DNA of 64,000 bases, taken from contig JBNGIQ010008328.1 of the NCBI GenBank assembly GCA_049999765.1, forward strand, positions 62,001 to 126,000, given 5' to 3'. Below, piece by piece: positions 1 through 10,347 of this stretch. Position 1 is the first letter of the stretch; every line of letters starts with the position of its first letter. The notes beneath the pieces were generated by a model, which was not told the origin of the DNA, searched no databases, and was given only the letters and a program-made list of their open reading frames with translations. Origin of the DNA: Phaeoceros laevis. Its lineage: Eukaryota > Anthocerotophyta > Anthocerotopsida > Notothyladales. The position numbers were made by a program, and so were the translations under genes.

Positions 1-1080
1 ATCAAGGAAAATGGACTTGAAGGTGATTTGTTTGTTGGGAACTGCCTAGTAGACATGTATGCAAAGTGTGGAAGCTTTGAGGACGCACGGAGGGTTTTTG
101 ATGGTATGCCAGTTAGAGATAGTGTCACATGGAATGCCATGATCGGAGGCTATGCTCAGCATGGCCTAGGTGGGGAAGCCCTTGATCTATATGAACTCAT
201 GCAAGAAGAGGGTATTAATGTAGCTGATGCTGTTACATTTGTATGCCTTCTGCAGGCCTGCAGCAGTGTTGCGAGACTGGAGATGGGGAAGGAAATTCAT
301 GTAATAATCCTCAACCTGGGACTCTTGGCAAGTGATCCATTTGTGGCAAGCACTCTTATTGACATGTATGGAAAATGTGGAAGCATGGTTGATGCACAGC
401 AGGTGTTTGATGCATTGGCCATGAGAGATGTTGTGACATGGAATGCATTGATTGCAGGATATGCTCACCACGGCGACAGTGAACTTGTCTTTCTTTTGTT
501 CCAAAGGATGAGGCAGGAGGATATACAGCCAAACAGTTTGGTATTCCTTAGTCTTCTCACTGTCTGCAGTCACGTTGGTCTAGTGGACAAGGGCCAGCAG
601 TACTTTGAGGCTTTAGAAATGGAATTCTGTATCACTCCGACCCTAGAACACTACAATTGCATGGTTGATCTTTTTGGCCGTGCCGGCCATCTGGACAAAG
701 CACTGGAGGTGGTTAAAACCATGCCCTATGAGCCTGCTGGTGTAGTTTGGAGAAGTGTATTGGGTGCTTGTTTCAAGTGGTGCAATCTGGAAATCGGGAG
801 ACTTGCATTTTTGTGTGCAGTGAAGCTGGACAAATATGATGCTGCAGCATACGTGTTGATGTCGAACATCTATGCTGGTGCTAACATGTTGGAAGAAGCA
901 AGGCAGGTTCAGGCAAGAAGGGTGACGGCACGAGCATGGAAGAAAGCAGGACAAAGCTGGTGGACCAATGCTGCCGGAACCAGGCATATATTCCTTGCTG
1001 GAGACAAGGAACACCCTGACATGCACCAAATATACGTTGAGCTGGAAGGGCTTTTTTTGACAATGGAGGAGGAAGAGTGA
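1..1080 (+). CDS. PLS-class PPR protein, 3' part (E1-E2, WW-type PG box, no DYW)
   Basis: The frame is open from base 1 to the stop at 1078-1080, so the gene starts outside the window. It encodes PLS-type pentatricopeptide repeats, which bind organellar RNA base by base and usually direct C/U editing. Repeat signatures such as LVDMYAKCGS, DARRVFD and TWNAMIGGYAQHG recur about every 100 residues, followed by an E1/E2 region with GRAGHLDKALEVVKTMP. The PG box reads KKAGQSWWTN, with W-W where the usual form has PGxSWIEV. The protein stops about 35 residues later, so it has no HxE or CxxC deaminase centre of its own and would need a DYW partner in trans. It is a close paralogue of the PPR gene at 12080-15034. 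No intron is seen. Confidence 0.9.
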   Translation: MKENGLEGDLFVGNCLVDMYAKCGSFEDARRVFDGMPVRDSVTWNAMIGGYAQHGLGGEALDLYELMQEEGINVADAVTFVCLLQACSSVARLEMGKEIHVIILNLGLLASDPFVASTLIDMYGKCGSMVDAQQVFDALAMRDVVTWNALIAGYAHHGDSELVFLLFQRMRQEDIQPNSLVFLSLLTVCSHVGLVDKGQQYFEALEMEFCITPTLEHYNCMVDLFGRAGHLDKALEVVKTMPYEPAGVVWRSVLGACFKWCNLEIGRLAFLCAVKLDKYDAAAYVLMSNIYAGANMLEEARQVQARRVTARAWKKAGQSWWTNAAGTRHIFLAGDKEHPDMHQIYVELEGLFLTMEEEE

Positions 1081-1635
1081 TGTTCTAATTGTGAGAGTGC
1101 GTGTTTTGGGGACCAGAAAAGCTATGGATAGCTGTGACCTTTGCCCGTTGACGGAAGGGTTCAGGTATGCCGCAAAAATGCGGTGTCGTGAGTCTCAAGG
1201 ATTGGTTCCCCATTTGGCTGCCGTTGTTGGAAGGGCACAAATCAACAACCACCACTGAGACACTACCGAGACTATCATGGTACAATTCATGAATATAGTT
1301 CAGCCGAGCACCCATTTAACTTGCTTTACTTGCTGACTGACTCTGCACTCTGCTTTTTTCCTGTTCTTGCAGAGACGTTTCCAGCAGAAACCTGACAGAT
1401 TTATCAGGTACCTGAGGCGTCGTTTACAACCATCTGACTTGTGGATCTCAGGATGGCTGTATTCTCACAACGGTTTGATTCAAAAATACAAATGATTTGG
1501 TGCAGGAGACTGACTTGCCCCAAAGAGTACAGAGTTGCTTGAGGACGGCTATTTTGGTGGGACAGGAAAAGCTGGTGAAAGCAATCTCAGAGAGGGTAAC
1601 TGTCTCAGGCAAGAAAAACAGCTGGGCGGGCAAAT
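1081..1635. other. intergenic, no gene seen
   Basis: About 550 bp follow the PPR stop. I see no convincing coding frame or RNA gene on either strand. It probably holds the 3' UTR of the PPR gene. Confidence 0.5.
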
Positions 1636-2061
1636 TTATACTTGGTCTACAGCATGTGAAGTGATGATACATGACAGAAATAGGTAGGGCTGGGCGTCGG
1701 CGATTTTCCATCTCCTGTCTGGGGTTTGACGGGTTTCAACCTCAGGAGATACACAAGGGCGGGCCAAAGAACGTTCTGCAATAGGAAAGTGCCAATGGAC
1801 AAATAGCCTCCCTGGCCCTCCCACCTTGGCTAGCGCATCAGAACCCTGGCTCCGAGCCGACTTCTCCCTGATCTCGTCGCAGTACGCAGGGTCGTATCCT
1901 CTGAAGTAGTTTTCCCAACGCAGCTGCATACCCATGCGAAAGTTGTGGCCGAAGGCATAAACACCCCTCCAAAACAAGGGCCCCGTCCCTTTCTGGACCG
2001 TGTCCGCGTTTCCTCCACTCATCAGATGCACCTGATTTGCAAGGTGCACGAGGCCCGCCAT
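1636..2061 (-). CDS. possible small protein, unidentified
   Basis: An ATG at 2061 opens a frame whose first 70 or so residues look protein-like, rich in aromatic and basic residues (for example FWRGVYAFGHNFRMG and RWENYFRGYDPAYC). The part after about 1825 has a less natural composition, and GTGGGAGG near there could be a splice donor, so the true 3' end may differ. Its start is 600 bp from and divergent to the nucleostemin gene, so the two could share a promoter region. I do not recognise the family. It could be a small mitochondrial or membrane-associated protein, but that is a guess. Confidence 0.3.
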   Translation of the reverse strand: MAGLVHLANQVHLMSGGNADTVQKGTGPLFWRGVYAFGHNFRMGMQLRWENYFRGYDPAYCDEIREKSARSQGSDALAKVGGPGRLFVHWHFPIAERSLARPCVSPEVETRQTPDRRWKIADAQPYLFLSCIITSHAVDQV

Positions 2062-2347
2062 CTTTTTTCATGCTTGCAGCACTAGGTCCTCCGAATCATA
2101 CAACTGCCTGGCTGGAACGGTGTCTGTGTTTGTGGCCTGGGTGGGTGAAAGGAATGCACGTAACTGCAGCTGCAGGCAGGATGGACTTGTGACATGACTC
2201 ATAAGTAGCCATGGGAGCTTGAGGCAACTTGATCATAAGCTCAATGTTGAGCTTGCGATCGCTGATCATCGCTTACGAACGTCCACAGTCCTGATGAGGT
2301 GAAAGCGCGCGAAAGTTCATTAGCACATGCGGCGCCCACGAGTATGG

Positions 2348-2355
2348 AACCCTAA
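2348..2355 (+). promoter_or_regulatory. telo-box-like AACCCTAA motif upstream of nucleostemin
   Basis: AACCCTAA lies about 300 bp before the nucleostemin ATG, between two divergent genes. In plants this motif is common in promoters of ribosome-biogenesis and ribosomal-protein genes. It is short and may be chance. Confidence 0.3.
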
Positions 2356-2660
2356 TTCACCTTTGTCCTGGCCTACAGCCAGACGTTTGCAACACCTGCT
2401 TGTCAATAGCTCCCGGGAGGGCAACTGCGGTCTAATGCGTCCGAGTCCTGACGAACAGGTTCTGTAGCAGTGCCCCGAGGAGGTGCCCGGTGCTAGGAGG
2501 GAGCCCGGGTATTGGGAAGTCATCTAAGGCGGAGGTGTCGACATCTCGAATTCAAAGTCGTTTTGATTTGTTTTCGCATATAGACTTGACAGGGGTTATC
2601 ACCTAGTGGCGGCACCATCGAAACGGATCGCAGGGCGTTTGATTGTGGAAGAACGCCACC

Positions 2661-5364
2661 ATGGTGAAGCGCAGTAAAAGTGCGCTCTGCGGCTCAGTGC
2701 TTTGGTCTCTGATGGCTGGTTCGTGAGGACTGGTCTCTTGCTATGTCAGAAGATTCATGCTGTGCTTGTTGAGTGCAGAGAGCAAGAGTAAACGCATGCC
2801 ATTGCGGAAAAAGTACAAGATTATCAAAAAGGTTAAGGAGCATCACAAGAAGAAGGCCAAGGAGGCTAAGAAGTTGGGTACCAACAAGAAGGCCAAGGTT
2901 GAAAAGGATCCAGGAATTCCCAACGGCTGGCCCTTCAAGGAGCAGGAGCTACTGGCTTTGGAGACACGGCGAGCCCGTGCTCTGGAGGAGATAGAGCAGA
3001 AGAAGCAGGCCAAGAAAGAGAGGGTAAGCGCGCACCAGTCGGTACTAGGATGTCTCTTTGACTGGAGCAGTGCACTTCGGAGCTCCAACTGGGCCTGGGA
3101 TTTGGGGCTGCACGTTTGGTTGCTGGATCCGGCTGTCGTAAGAGACTGATCCTTGATTTTTTAGGCTAAGAAGAGAAAATCCGGTGAGCTCAATGGAGAA
3201 GAAGAACTACAGCAGCTTGCAGCAAATGCCGCTCAGAAAGGTTCAGAGTTTGAGAAGAGGAGGAAAACCGAGCATGGGTCTGGAACGGTTGCAAGAGGTG
3301 TGATATTTTTGGCTATTGCAAGTATTGAAGACGTTATTGATTTCGCTCTGGGCAGGATGGTGTTGCCATTTACTGAGCAGGGTTTTTCTTTTGAGGATGG
3401 CTTGTGGATTGGGTGCACTTTTGAACTCTAGAGGATCTGAGTGGAAATTGTATGACGGCTTTGGGTTGAGTTGCTAATGGGCTTGGAAACGACAGATGGG
3501 TCTCGGAGGGCGTTTTACAAGGAGTTTATGAAAGTTGTGGAGGCTTCGGATGTGATCATACATGTCTTAGATGCACGAGACCCTCTTGGTAGTCGGTGCC
3601 AGGATGTTGAACGTCTAGTCCTCAAATCTGGGCCTACAAAACGAGTTGTACTTCTGCTAAATAAGATTGGTGAGCACAATCACAGTTCTCAGGAGATATG
3701 CCTGACTACGTTGCAGAGATATATCTATGGCCATTTTTTGCAGCTGAGTTTGGTTTCATCTTTGTGTGGCAGATCTGGTTCCGAAAGAGGTGGCAGAGAA
3801 GTGGCTGAAATATTTACGAGAGGAGTTGCCAACTGTTGCTTTCAAGTGCAACACACAGCAACAAAAATCTAACCTTGGACGGAAGGACCGTGTTAGCAAG
3901 AAGTCAATCACAGAGGCAGCTGACATGCTGCAACCTAGTGACTGTCTTGGTGCAGAGACTTTGCTGCAACTTTTGAAAAACTATGCAAGAAACCAACAGG
4001 TACTGGCATCTATCCAGAAGGTTGTGCATCTTGCGGACAAAGTGTGCAGTGTTTAGGAGATCTCACAGCACTTCCTGGTTGTGCAGCTTAAGACTTCTAT
4101 CACGGTTGGGATAGTTGGATTCCCAAACGTCGGTAAGAGCAGCCTTATCAATAGCTTGAAACGTACACGAGCAGCGAATGTGGGTGCAACTCCTGGGGTG
4201 ACTAGGGTCACCCAGGAAATCCACCTCGACAAGCATGTCAAGTTGCTTGACAGTCCTGGGATGGTGTTCGCCTCAATGGGTAACAATGATGCAGCTGCTG
4301 CTTTGCGCAACTGCATGAAAATTGAGAAGTTGGAGGATCCAATTGCACCAGGTATTTGACCTGTCATTACTGCACAGTTCGACCTCTGTTTTTGTTTTCT
4401 CCGCAAACTGCTAACATCTTATGGCTCACGGGCTCATCAGTGAAGGAAATCCTCAGGCTTTGCCCCTCAGAAAGGTTGATGTCGACCTACAAGCTTCAGA
4501 GATTCAGCACAGTAGAAGAGTTTCTACAGCTTGTGGCTGAATTACGGGGAAAGTTGAAGAAAGGGGGTGTAGTTGATGTTGCAGCGGCAGCTCGGATAGT
4601 TCTACATGACTGGAACTCAGGTAATTCACGATCAACGAACTCTGTGGCTCGCAGTTTGGCATGCTCAATATTTTCTATTCTCTATTTGCCTTAACTCAAT
4701 AATTGTCCATTGTTCTCTACTTTCGTGAGGCAGGGAAGATACCTTACTATACCATGCCTCCGCAAAGAGATGCTGGTCAGCAACTAGAGTCTGCGATAGT
4801 GTCAGAGTGGGGGAAAGAGTTCAGTGTTGATGAGGTCTTTGAACGGGAGCAGTCAGCAGTCATATCAGGACTCCAAACACTCGGGGACACTCTTCATGTG
4901 GAAATGCCTGGCAGTGTGCCTCCAACAATGGATGTAGACATGTTGCAGGTCAGTATTCTATCATCATCCAGTTCTCTTTGGTCAGTCTCAAGGTGTTAAG
5001 TATTCTATATCCTTTGCCTGGTTTCTGCCTTTGATAGGACGAAGAGGATGGGGGAGCCGAAGAAAGCGACAGTGAAGAGGCCAACGGATCAGATGCAGAG
5101 GATGAAGATGGTGCTGCTGAAGATGTCGAGTTGGAGGATGTTACGGGAGCAGGTGAACCAGAACGTGAAGCTGCGTTCATGGACACATCTGAAAGTGTAG
5201 CTTCAAGAGGCAAGGCCTTCCTCAGACAAAATGACAAGCTGTACGACGCAGAAGGTATTCTTAACCCTCACGTCAAGAGAGCTGAGAAGAAGCGCAAGAA
5301 GAAGGCTACCAAAAATACGCAATCCACTGAAAGCGACCAAAACATTGAGCCTATGGTAGGCTAA
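2661..5364 (+). CDS. NSN1: nucleostemin-like nucleolar GTPase
   Basis: Nine exons can be joined in frame: 2661-2673, 2779-3023, 3165-3297, 3496-3669, 3773-3999, 4087-4351, 4441-4620, 4734-4948 and 5038-5364, all with GT-AG introns, giving 592 residues. The product matches plant NSN1/GNL3, a nucleolar GTPase for pre-60S ribosome assembly. Visible parts in order: a basic N-terminal Grn1 region ([32 protein letters not shown]), then a circularly permuted GTPase with G4 NKID first, G1 GFPNVGKSS later and G3 DSPG, then the RGKLKKGG segment, an acidic stretch ([13 protein letters not shown]) and a lysine-rich tail. The start ATG sits in a good context (GCCACCATGG) and the first coding exon is only 13 nt. 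No lesion is seen, so it is probably functional. Confidence 0.95.
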
Positions 5365-5956
5365 ATAAAGTTAGCACCTCGAAGAGTCTGCATGAGTTCG
5401 AAACTGCAGCAGGTCGGACTGTGAGTTGGAAGTTGGATTTGATCAAGTGAAGCTGGTTCTGTTTCTGGGTACCGGTCCTCGAACGAAACACGCTGGAAGC
5501 ACATTGGAAATCTATTTATTGTGTGCGTTGGGTAAAAGGTTCGATTCCTACTGCAGCAGTGCAGCCAAATGAGGGGAACTAGTATAGAACAGTAGAAACT
5601 GGGTTACAGGGCCAGTGATTATCTTGAATCTTATCTAGTGGTTATCTTAGTGGTTATCTTGAATCTTATCTTTTTGCGTAATTTATAACTGGGCCAGTGG
5701 TTATCTTGAGACTTGAATCTTATCTTTTCGCGTTATTTATGCATGGTACGTTCTAGGCACATGAGATGATGAGACGATATGCGCATACGGAACTTATCAT
5801 GGTGGCATATAGTAGGTTCTAGGGTAGTTCGGGCAGGAGGGCCACTGTAATAAGTGCCAAGTTCTTTGGGACTTCAATGCAAAACCCAGGCGAGTTGCAT
5901 CTAAACCTACACCGAGATCTCGCGTACCGAGTAAAGCGCCCAGCATCAGTAAGATC
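5365..5956. other. intergenic between nucleostemin and proteasome alpha-1
   Basis: This stretch of about 590 bp holds the nucleostemin 3' region, a short tandem repeat (listed separately) and the proteasome promoter. I see no gene. Confidence 0.5.
5609..5744. repeat. short tandem repeat, TTATCTTGAATCTTATCT-type units
   Basis: The motif GGTTATCTTGAATCTTATCT recurs about three times with small changes, and the block GGGCCAGTGRTTATCTTGA occurs at both ends. The units also share a GCGTWATTTAT tail. It looks like local slippage duplication in intergenic DNA. Confidence 0.75.
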
Positions 5957-7886
5957 ATGAGTCGTGGGACGGGAGCTGGTTATGATCGCCACATCACTGT
6001 TTTCTCTCCGGAAGGGCGGCTGTATCAAGTTGGTACGTAACAATTTAAGCACGCATTTTTGTGAGGATGGAAGAGAAGAACCGTCTTTGGATGCGGTGTT
6101 GACAATTTGGATGTTTGGTGGCCAGAATATGCCTTCAAAGCCGTGAAAGCAGCTGGTATCACTTCAATTGGAGTGCGGGGCCAGGATTCTGTTTGCGTCG
6201 TCACTCAGAAGAAAGTACCGGTAGGTAATCGTGAGACTGCACTCCGCTGGTGGACAATCAAGCTGCCTAGCTGAGATTGCATGGCAGAGATATGAAGCTT
6301 TGGCCCCTTGGGTTGTAGGACAAACTTTTGGATCCCACGAGTGTGACACATCTTTTCTCAATCACGAAACAAATTGGTCTTCTGGCCACTGGAATGCACG
6401 GTGAGAGAATGACGGTTCTTTGTTCTTTTTACTTCATCTCGGAGTTGCCATCGCCAGTGTCTTGGTGGGGAGGGAGAGTTGTTCCCCCAGCTACNNNNNN
6501 NNNNNNNNNNNNNNNNNNNNNNNNNNNNNNNNNNNNNNNNNNNNNNNNNNNNNNNNNNNNNNNNNNNNNNNNNNNNNNNNNNNNNNNNNNNNNNNNNNNN
6601 NNNNNNNNNNNNNNNNNNNNNNNNNNNNNNNNNNNNNNNNNNNNNNNNNNNNNNNNNNNNNNNNNNNNNNNNNNNNNNNNNNNNNNNNNNNNNNNNNNNN
6701 NNNNNNNNNNNNNNNNNNNNNNNNNNNNNNNNNNNNNNNNNNNNNNNNNNNNNNNNNNNNNNNNNNNNNNNNNNNNNNNNNNNNNNNNNNNNNNNNNNNN
6801 NNNNNNNNNNNNNNNNNNNNNNNNNNNNNNNNNNNNNNNNNNNNNNNNNNNNNNNNNNNNNNNNNNNNNNNNNNNNNNNNNNNNNNNNNNNNNNAACACG
6901 CAAGAAAAGAGGCTTCAGAATTTCGCTTCAAGATGGGCTACGAGATTCCTGTGAACTATCTGGCCAGCAGGTGATTAGATCGTGTGAGTTTCTGTCCTTT
7001 TCAGCAGGCTTGTTGTTAGCCTTGAGATTGTTGGAGTGTTGTGATCCGTGTGATTGTACTGATACAGACTAGCTGACAAATCTCAAGTTTATACACAGCA
7101 TGCCTATATGAGGCCCCTGGGAGTAGGTAAAATTTCTCAGCAGTTCTACCTGTCCATTTCCCCATCAAGGTGTTGATTAAACCCTGGCTAACCAGCTGTT
7201 TTCAACCGGACAGCTGCTATGATAGTTGGCGTTGATGATGAATTGGGTCCCCAGCTTTTCAAGTGCGACCCTGCCGGCCATTTTGTTGGATACAAGGTGA
7301 CAACAGTATTTCCGGTGACAACAGTATTTCCTTGGTTGTCTCGAAGTTCACTTTGAAGCATTTAGGGTGTAACTGAGAGTGTTGGATGGCTGGACTTTGT
7401 GCCCTGTGTCAGGCAACAACTGCTGGTTCTAAGGAGCAAGAAGCTGTCAACTTTTTAGAAAAGAAGATGAAAAACAACCCTCAACTAGCTTATGAAGAGA
7501 CTGTCCAGGTAGGCTGACTAGTTCCATGGTCTGCCCACTGAAGCTGAAGCTCACCTTCAAGCCGGCTATCTGTTTCTAACCTGGCACACTTCGATTGCAG
7601 ACTGCCATTTCAGCATTGCAGTCAATCCTTTTGGAAGATTTCAAGGCCACTGAAATTGAGGTGAGGGCAAATTCTCTTTTTAGGAATCCTTTGGAAAGTG
7701 CAGGCTGCAGTTGCAGTCCATGTCTGGTTGGATCATAACGTTGGTAACAGTAAGGGAAGACTGTAGTGATGGTTAGTTTCTGCTGTCGTACAGGTAGGTG
7801 TTGTAAGGAAGGAAGAGCGAGCCTTTCGGATCCTCACAACAGATGAGGTAGAAGAGCATTTGACAGCAATCAGTGAACGTGATTGA
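5957..7886 (+). CDS. PAA1: 20S proteasome subunit alpha-1 (PAA/PSMA6), with assembly gap
   Basis: Exons read 5957-6032, 6126-6220, 6319-6400, one starting at 6491 and running into the N gap, its continuation 6895-6970, then 7068-7126, 7214-7296, 7413-7508, 7601-7660 and 7794-7886. The protein starts [20 protein letters not shown], the alpha-subunit N-terminal signature that gates the proteolytic chamber, and ends [11 protein letters not shown] as plant alpha-1 subunits do. [12 protein letters not shown] and [14 protein letters not shown] are further hallmarks. Alpha subunits carry no active-site threonine, in line with this. About 10 residues of the expected TADSRS..VQQAR region fall in the gap. 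Intron phases agree across all visible junctions. It is probably an intact housekeeping gene. Confidence 0.95.
6495..6894. other. assembly gap (400 N)
   Basis: Four hundred undetermined bases lie inside the proteasome alpha-1 gene. Translations spanning them are meaningless. Confidence 1.
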
Positions 7887-8324
7887 TCTACTTGGGAGGA
7901 AATTGAAATGGACATGTACTGCACACCTCTTCAATAGTTTTGGCGGATGTTCTGTTCCTGAAGGTTGCTGTCAACATTGCAATGATTGCACGCAGCACGT
8001 AAAGATTGGAACCTGTGAAATGCTCTTCGACCTCGTCTGTTGTGAGGCAATAAAAGGCGTTGCAGATACAAGTAGTAGTAGTGCGACGTAGTAGTGTGCT
8101 ATCCCAAAAAGTTGCTTACGCGCACAAGCCTATATACCATGAGAATCACCACGAAACAGCTGCAGAAAACAATGACAGTACGGTTCCCTTCAACGTTGGC
8201 TCCGGCTCCCGTACTAGCTAACGGGCCTCCCACACCCCACGTTTATATGCCGTCAACAGTTCCTCGTTTTGGATCAATACAAACAGTTCACCACAGTCAT
8301 GACGTCCGCCACACAACCCACGCC
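7887..8324. other. convergent 3' intergenic region
   Basis: This is the space between the stops of two convergent genes. It holds only short reading frames and a small GTAGTAGTAGTG run, with no gene evident. Confidence 0.5.
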
Positions 8325-10012
8325 TTATGCCATGAACAGTTGTCCAGGCTGCTGGCAATAACCAGCATTGGCTGCATGAAGGAGGAATTGTTTAGTTTCT
8401 AAATTCTGGCTGTTATCAAAATTGGACTTACTACCTACATCATACATGCAAGAGAGTAAGACTCACCTATCATTGTGGCAAGTTGGAAGTAAGTGGGAAC
8501 GTTCAGATCTGATTCAACTGCTGCCTTTGCCACAGCCATACCATAACACACAGCTGCCCCAACAGAAGCTGATGACTTTGCAAGAACAGACAGAGCACCA
8601 GCCACCACGCAATCCCCGGCCCCGCTGAGGCTTACAACCGAGGCAGGGAAGGCTGGATAATGCTGGCAAACCACTGCAGGGTTTCCATTGTCTTTCAGTA
8701 GTTCTCTGCTTGAAGAGCACAGAAGTGCACCATGATGACCCAGTGTTAACACAATATATTGCACACCTGCTGCCAGCACACTTTTGATAGAATTCCTCAA
8801 CTGCCGGACAATTCCTTCCACATCCAGGTTGTCTTTATTCACTGCCTGTAATGGCTGCCCCCAACTGCTTCCTTGGTCTTCGGTGGTAAGTGCAGCATCT
8901 ATGGCCACAAGTTCGGCCTCATTGGGAGAGATATACGTCATCTACATACAGTAATTACAGCACAGAGTTAGTCTCAACTAACTCTGGATGTGTACATGCA
9001 ACATTGAGGAACTGATGATTTACAGAACTTACAAATTTGAGGACATTGTTGGCTCTCACAGCCTTGGTAACAGAGACAGGTTCAAACCAGACAGGTACCT
9101 TCGCATCATGTGCCACTGCAACAGACAAGCAACAATAAGAACAAGTTGCTAGACAATGACAGGATAGACTGGACTGACAAACATACATTTGGAGGTTGAC
9201 TTACACTTGCAGGCCACTTCCAGTGATTCAGGAAGAAGGTTGGCATCGAGCATCACTATTGGTGCGGTTCTTATTTTATTTGCAAATTGTTGTATCCATT
9301 GGGCAGTCAAATGTCTCTCCTGGAAGCAAGTCATGGGTTTAGGACGACATCCCGAGGGCCCACAGAAAGCAGGCTTGATGACACTTACGATTGTTTGCAC
9401 ATCTGCCACTGCTGCTGCTAGTTCACCCTGATTGTCAAATACTGCAGAGACAACGGGTGTTGAAGCTTCTGCCAATCTGCAAATTCCTGCGGCTCACATG
9501 TGAGACGACCACCACGCAGGGTGCCAGGCAAGATGAAGAGTGCAATATAACGTGTTACCGTCAACTGGAAGACCAAGAGAATCCAAATGAGTAACTAGTT
9601 CATCACCTGCATATGCACAGGTACATCAGCTCAACTACCGACTCACGGGCCCTTCACCAGCTGGAACCACGCACTCCTGGCTGGTCTAATCATTCAAACT
9701 CACCAGCCATGTCTTGACCAACAACGCTGATAAGGAAGGGCACGCAGCCGAGCCGGTACATGCACTCCGCAACGTTTCGAGCAACTCCGCCCCGATGGGA
9801 TCTTATCTGAAAACGGTCATCAGACAGAATTCAGGATACTTGCACAAGCACTTGAGCACCTGAAAGCATCCAAATGTAATGTCAATCATGTTTCAAATCC
9901 CACTGCTCCAACCTGTCCAGGGGTAGTTGTACCACGACAGAGATCATTATTGGAGTCCGGAATAGCGTGTATGTCAAGCACCATTGCTCCTATTATCACC
10001 GGATGTCCTTGG
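8325..10012 (-). CDS. PUKI: PfkB-family pseudouridine kinase-like protein
   Basis: Exons on the minus strand: about 10012-9913 (5' limit uncertain), 9806-9704, 9606-9559, 9486-9389, 9319-9205, 9115-9033, 8941-8467 and 8371-8325, all in phase, about 355 residues. Features run GHPVIIGAMVLDIHA near the N terminus, then GGVARNVAEC (sugar-binding loop), TAPIVMLDANL, VPVWFEPVSVTK and the catalytic PfkB signature LSGAGDCVVAGAL with the base Asp. The match is to the plant PfkB group that includes peroxisomal pseudouridine kinase, which phosphorylates pseudouridine to its 5'-monophosphate for breakdown. The predicted C terminus ends FMA, which is not a peroxisomal PTS1. The first exon is unclear, since an in-frame stop lies just upstream of 10012. 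The gene is head to head with the fucosidase gene. Confidence 0.85.
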
Positions 10013-10347
10013 CCCAGCTTCGAAAGTGGTGAAGGTTAGGGCGGCAGACTTCAACAGAGCTGAGTTGCAAGAAGCTCAAATGCTATGGAGCATGCCACTG
10101 GACCTGGAAAGCTCAGTCCTAGTGACCCGCAAAAGGAACGACATGACTCACTGTGGCGGACGCAGGCGCTGTACAGAGATGGCCCCCGACGATCTTCAAA
10201 CGCCTGCTCGCCATCTCCGTTTCGACCTTCCTCTTTCAGGCCAACCGACACATGCAAAACCACGAAGTGTGGATGGCCGGCCCTCGAAGCAGCTAAGGCT
10301 CTCGTAGTCTCTCGTTCCATATGACGAGTGCGTGCCGGCCTTCTTCT
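10013..10347. promoter_or_regulatory. shared divergent promoter region, PUKI and fucosidase
   Basis: About 330 bp separate two divergently transcribed genes. It may also hold the first small exon of the kinase gene (an ATG at about 10145 on the minus strand is one candidate). No clear TATA box is seen. Confidence 0.35.

Noticed and set aside
5538-5548. GGTTCGATTCC, a perfect tRNA B-box
   Set aside because: Flanks do not form a T-arm stem or an acceptor stem, and no A-box lies at the right distance upstream.
5764-5772. ATGATGA resembling a snoRNA C box
   Set aside because: No D box follows within about 90 bases and there is no terminal stem.
6358-6974. Reading frames spanning the N block
   Set aside because: They consist mostly of undetermined bases. 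Only the proteasome exon edges are real.
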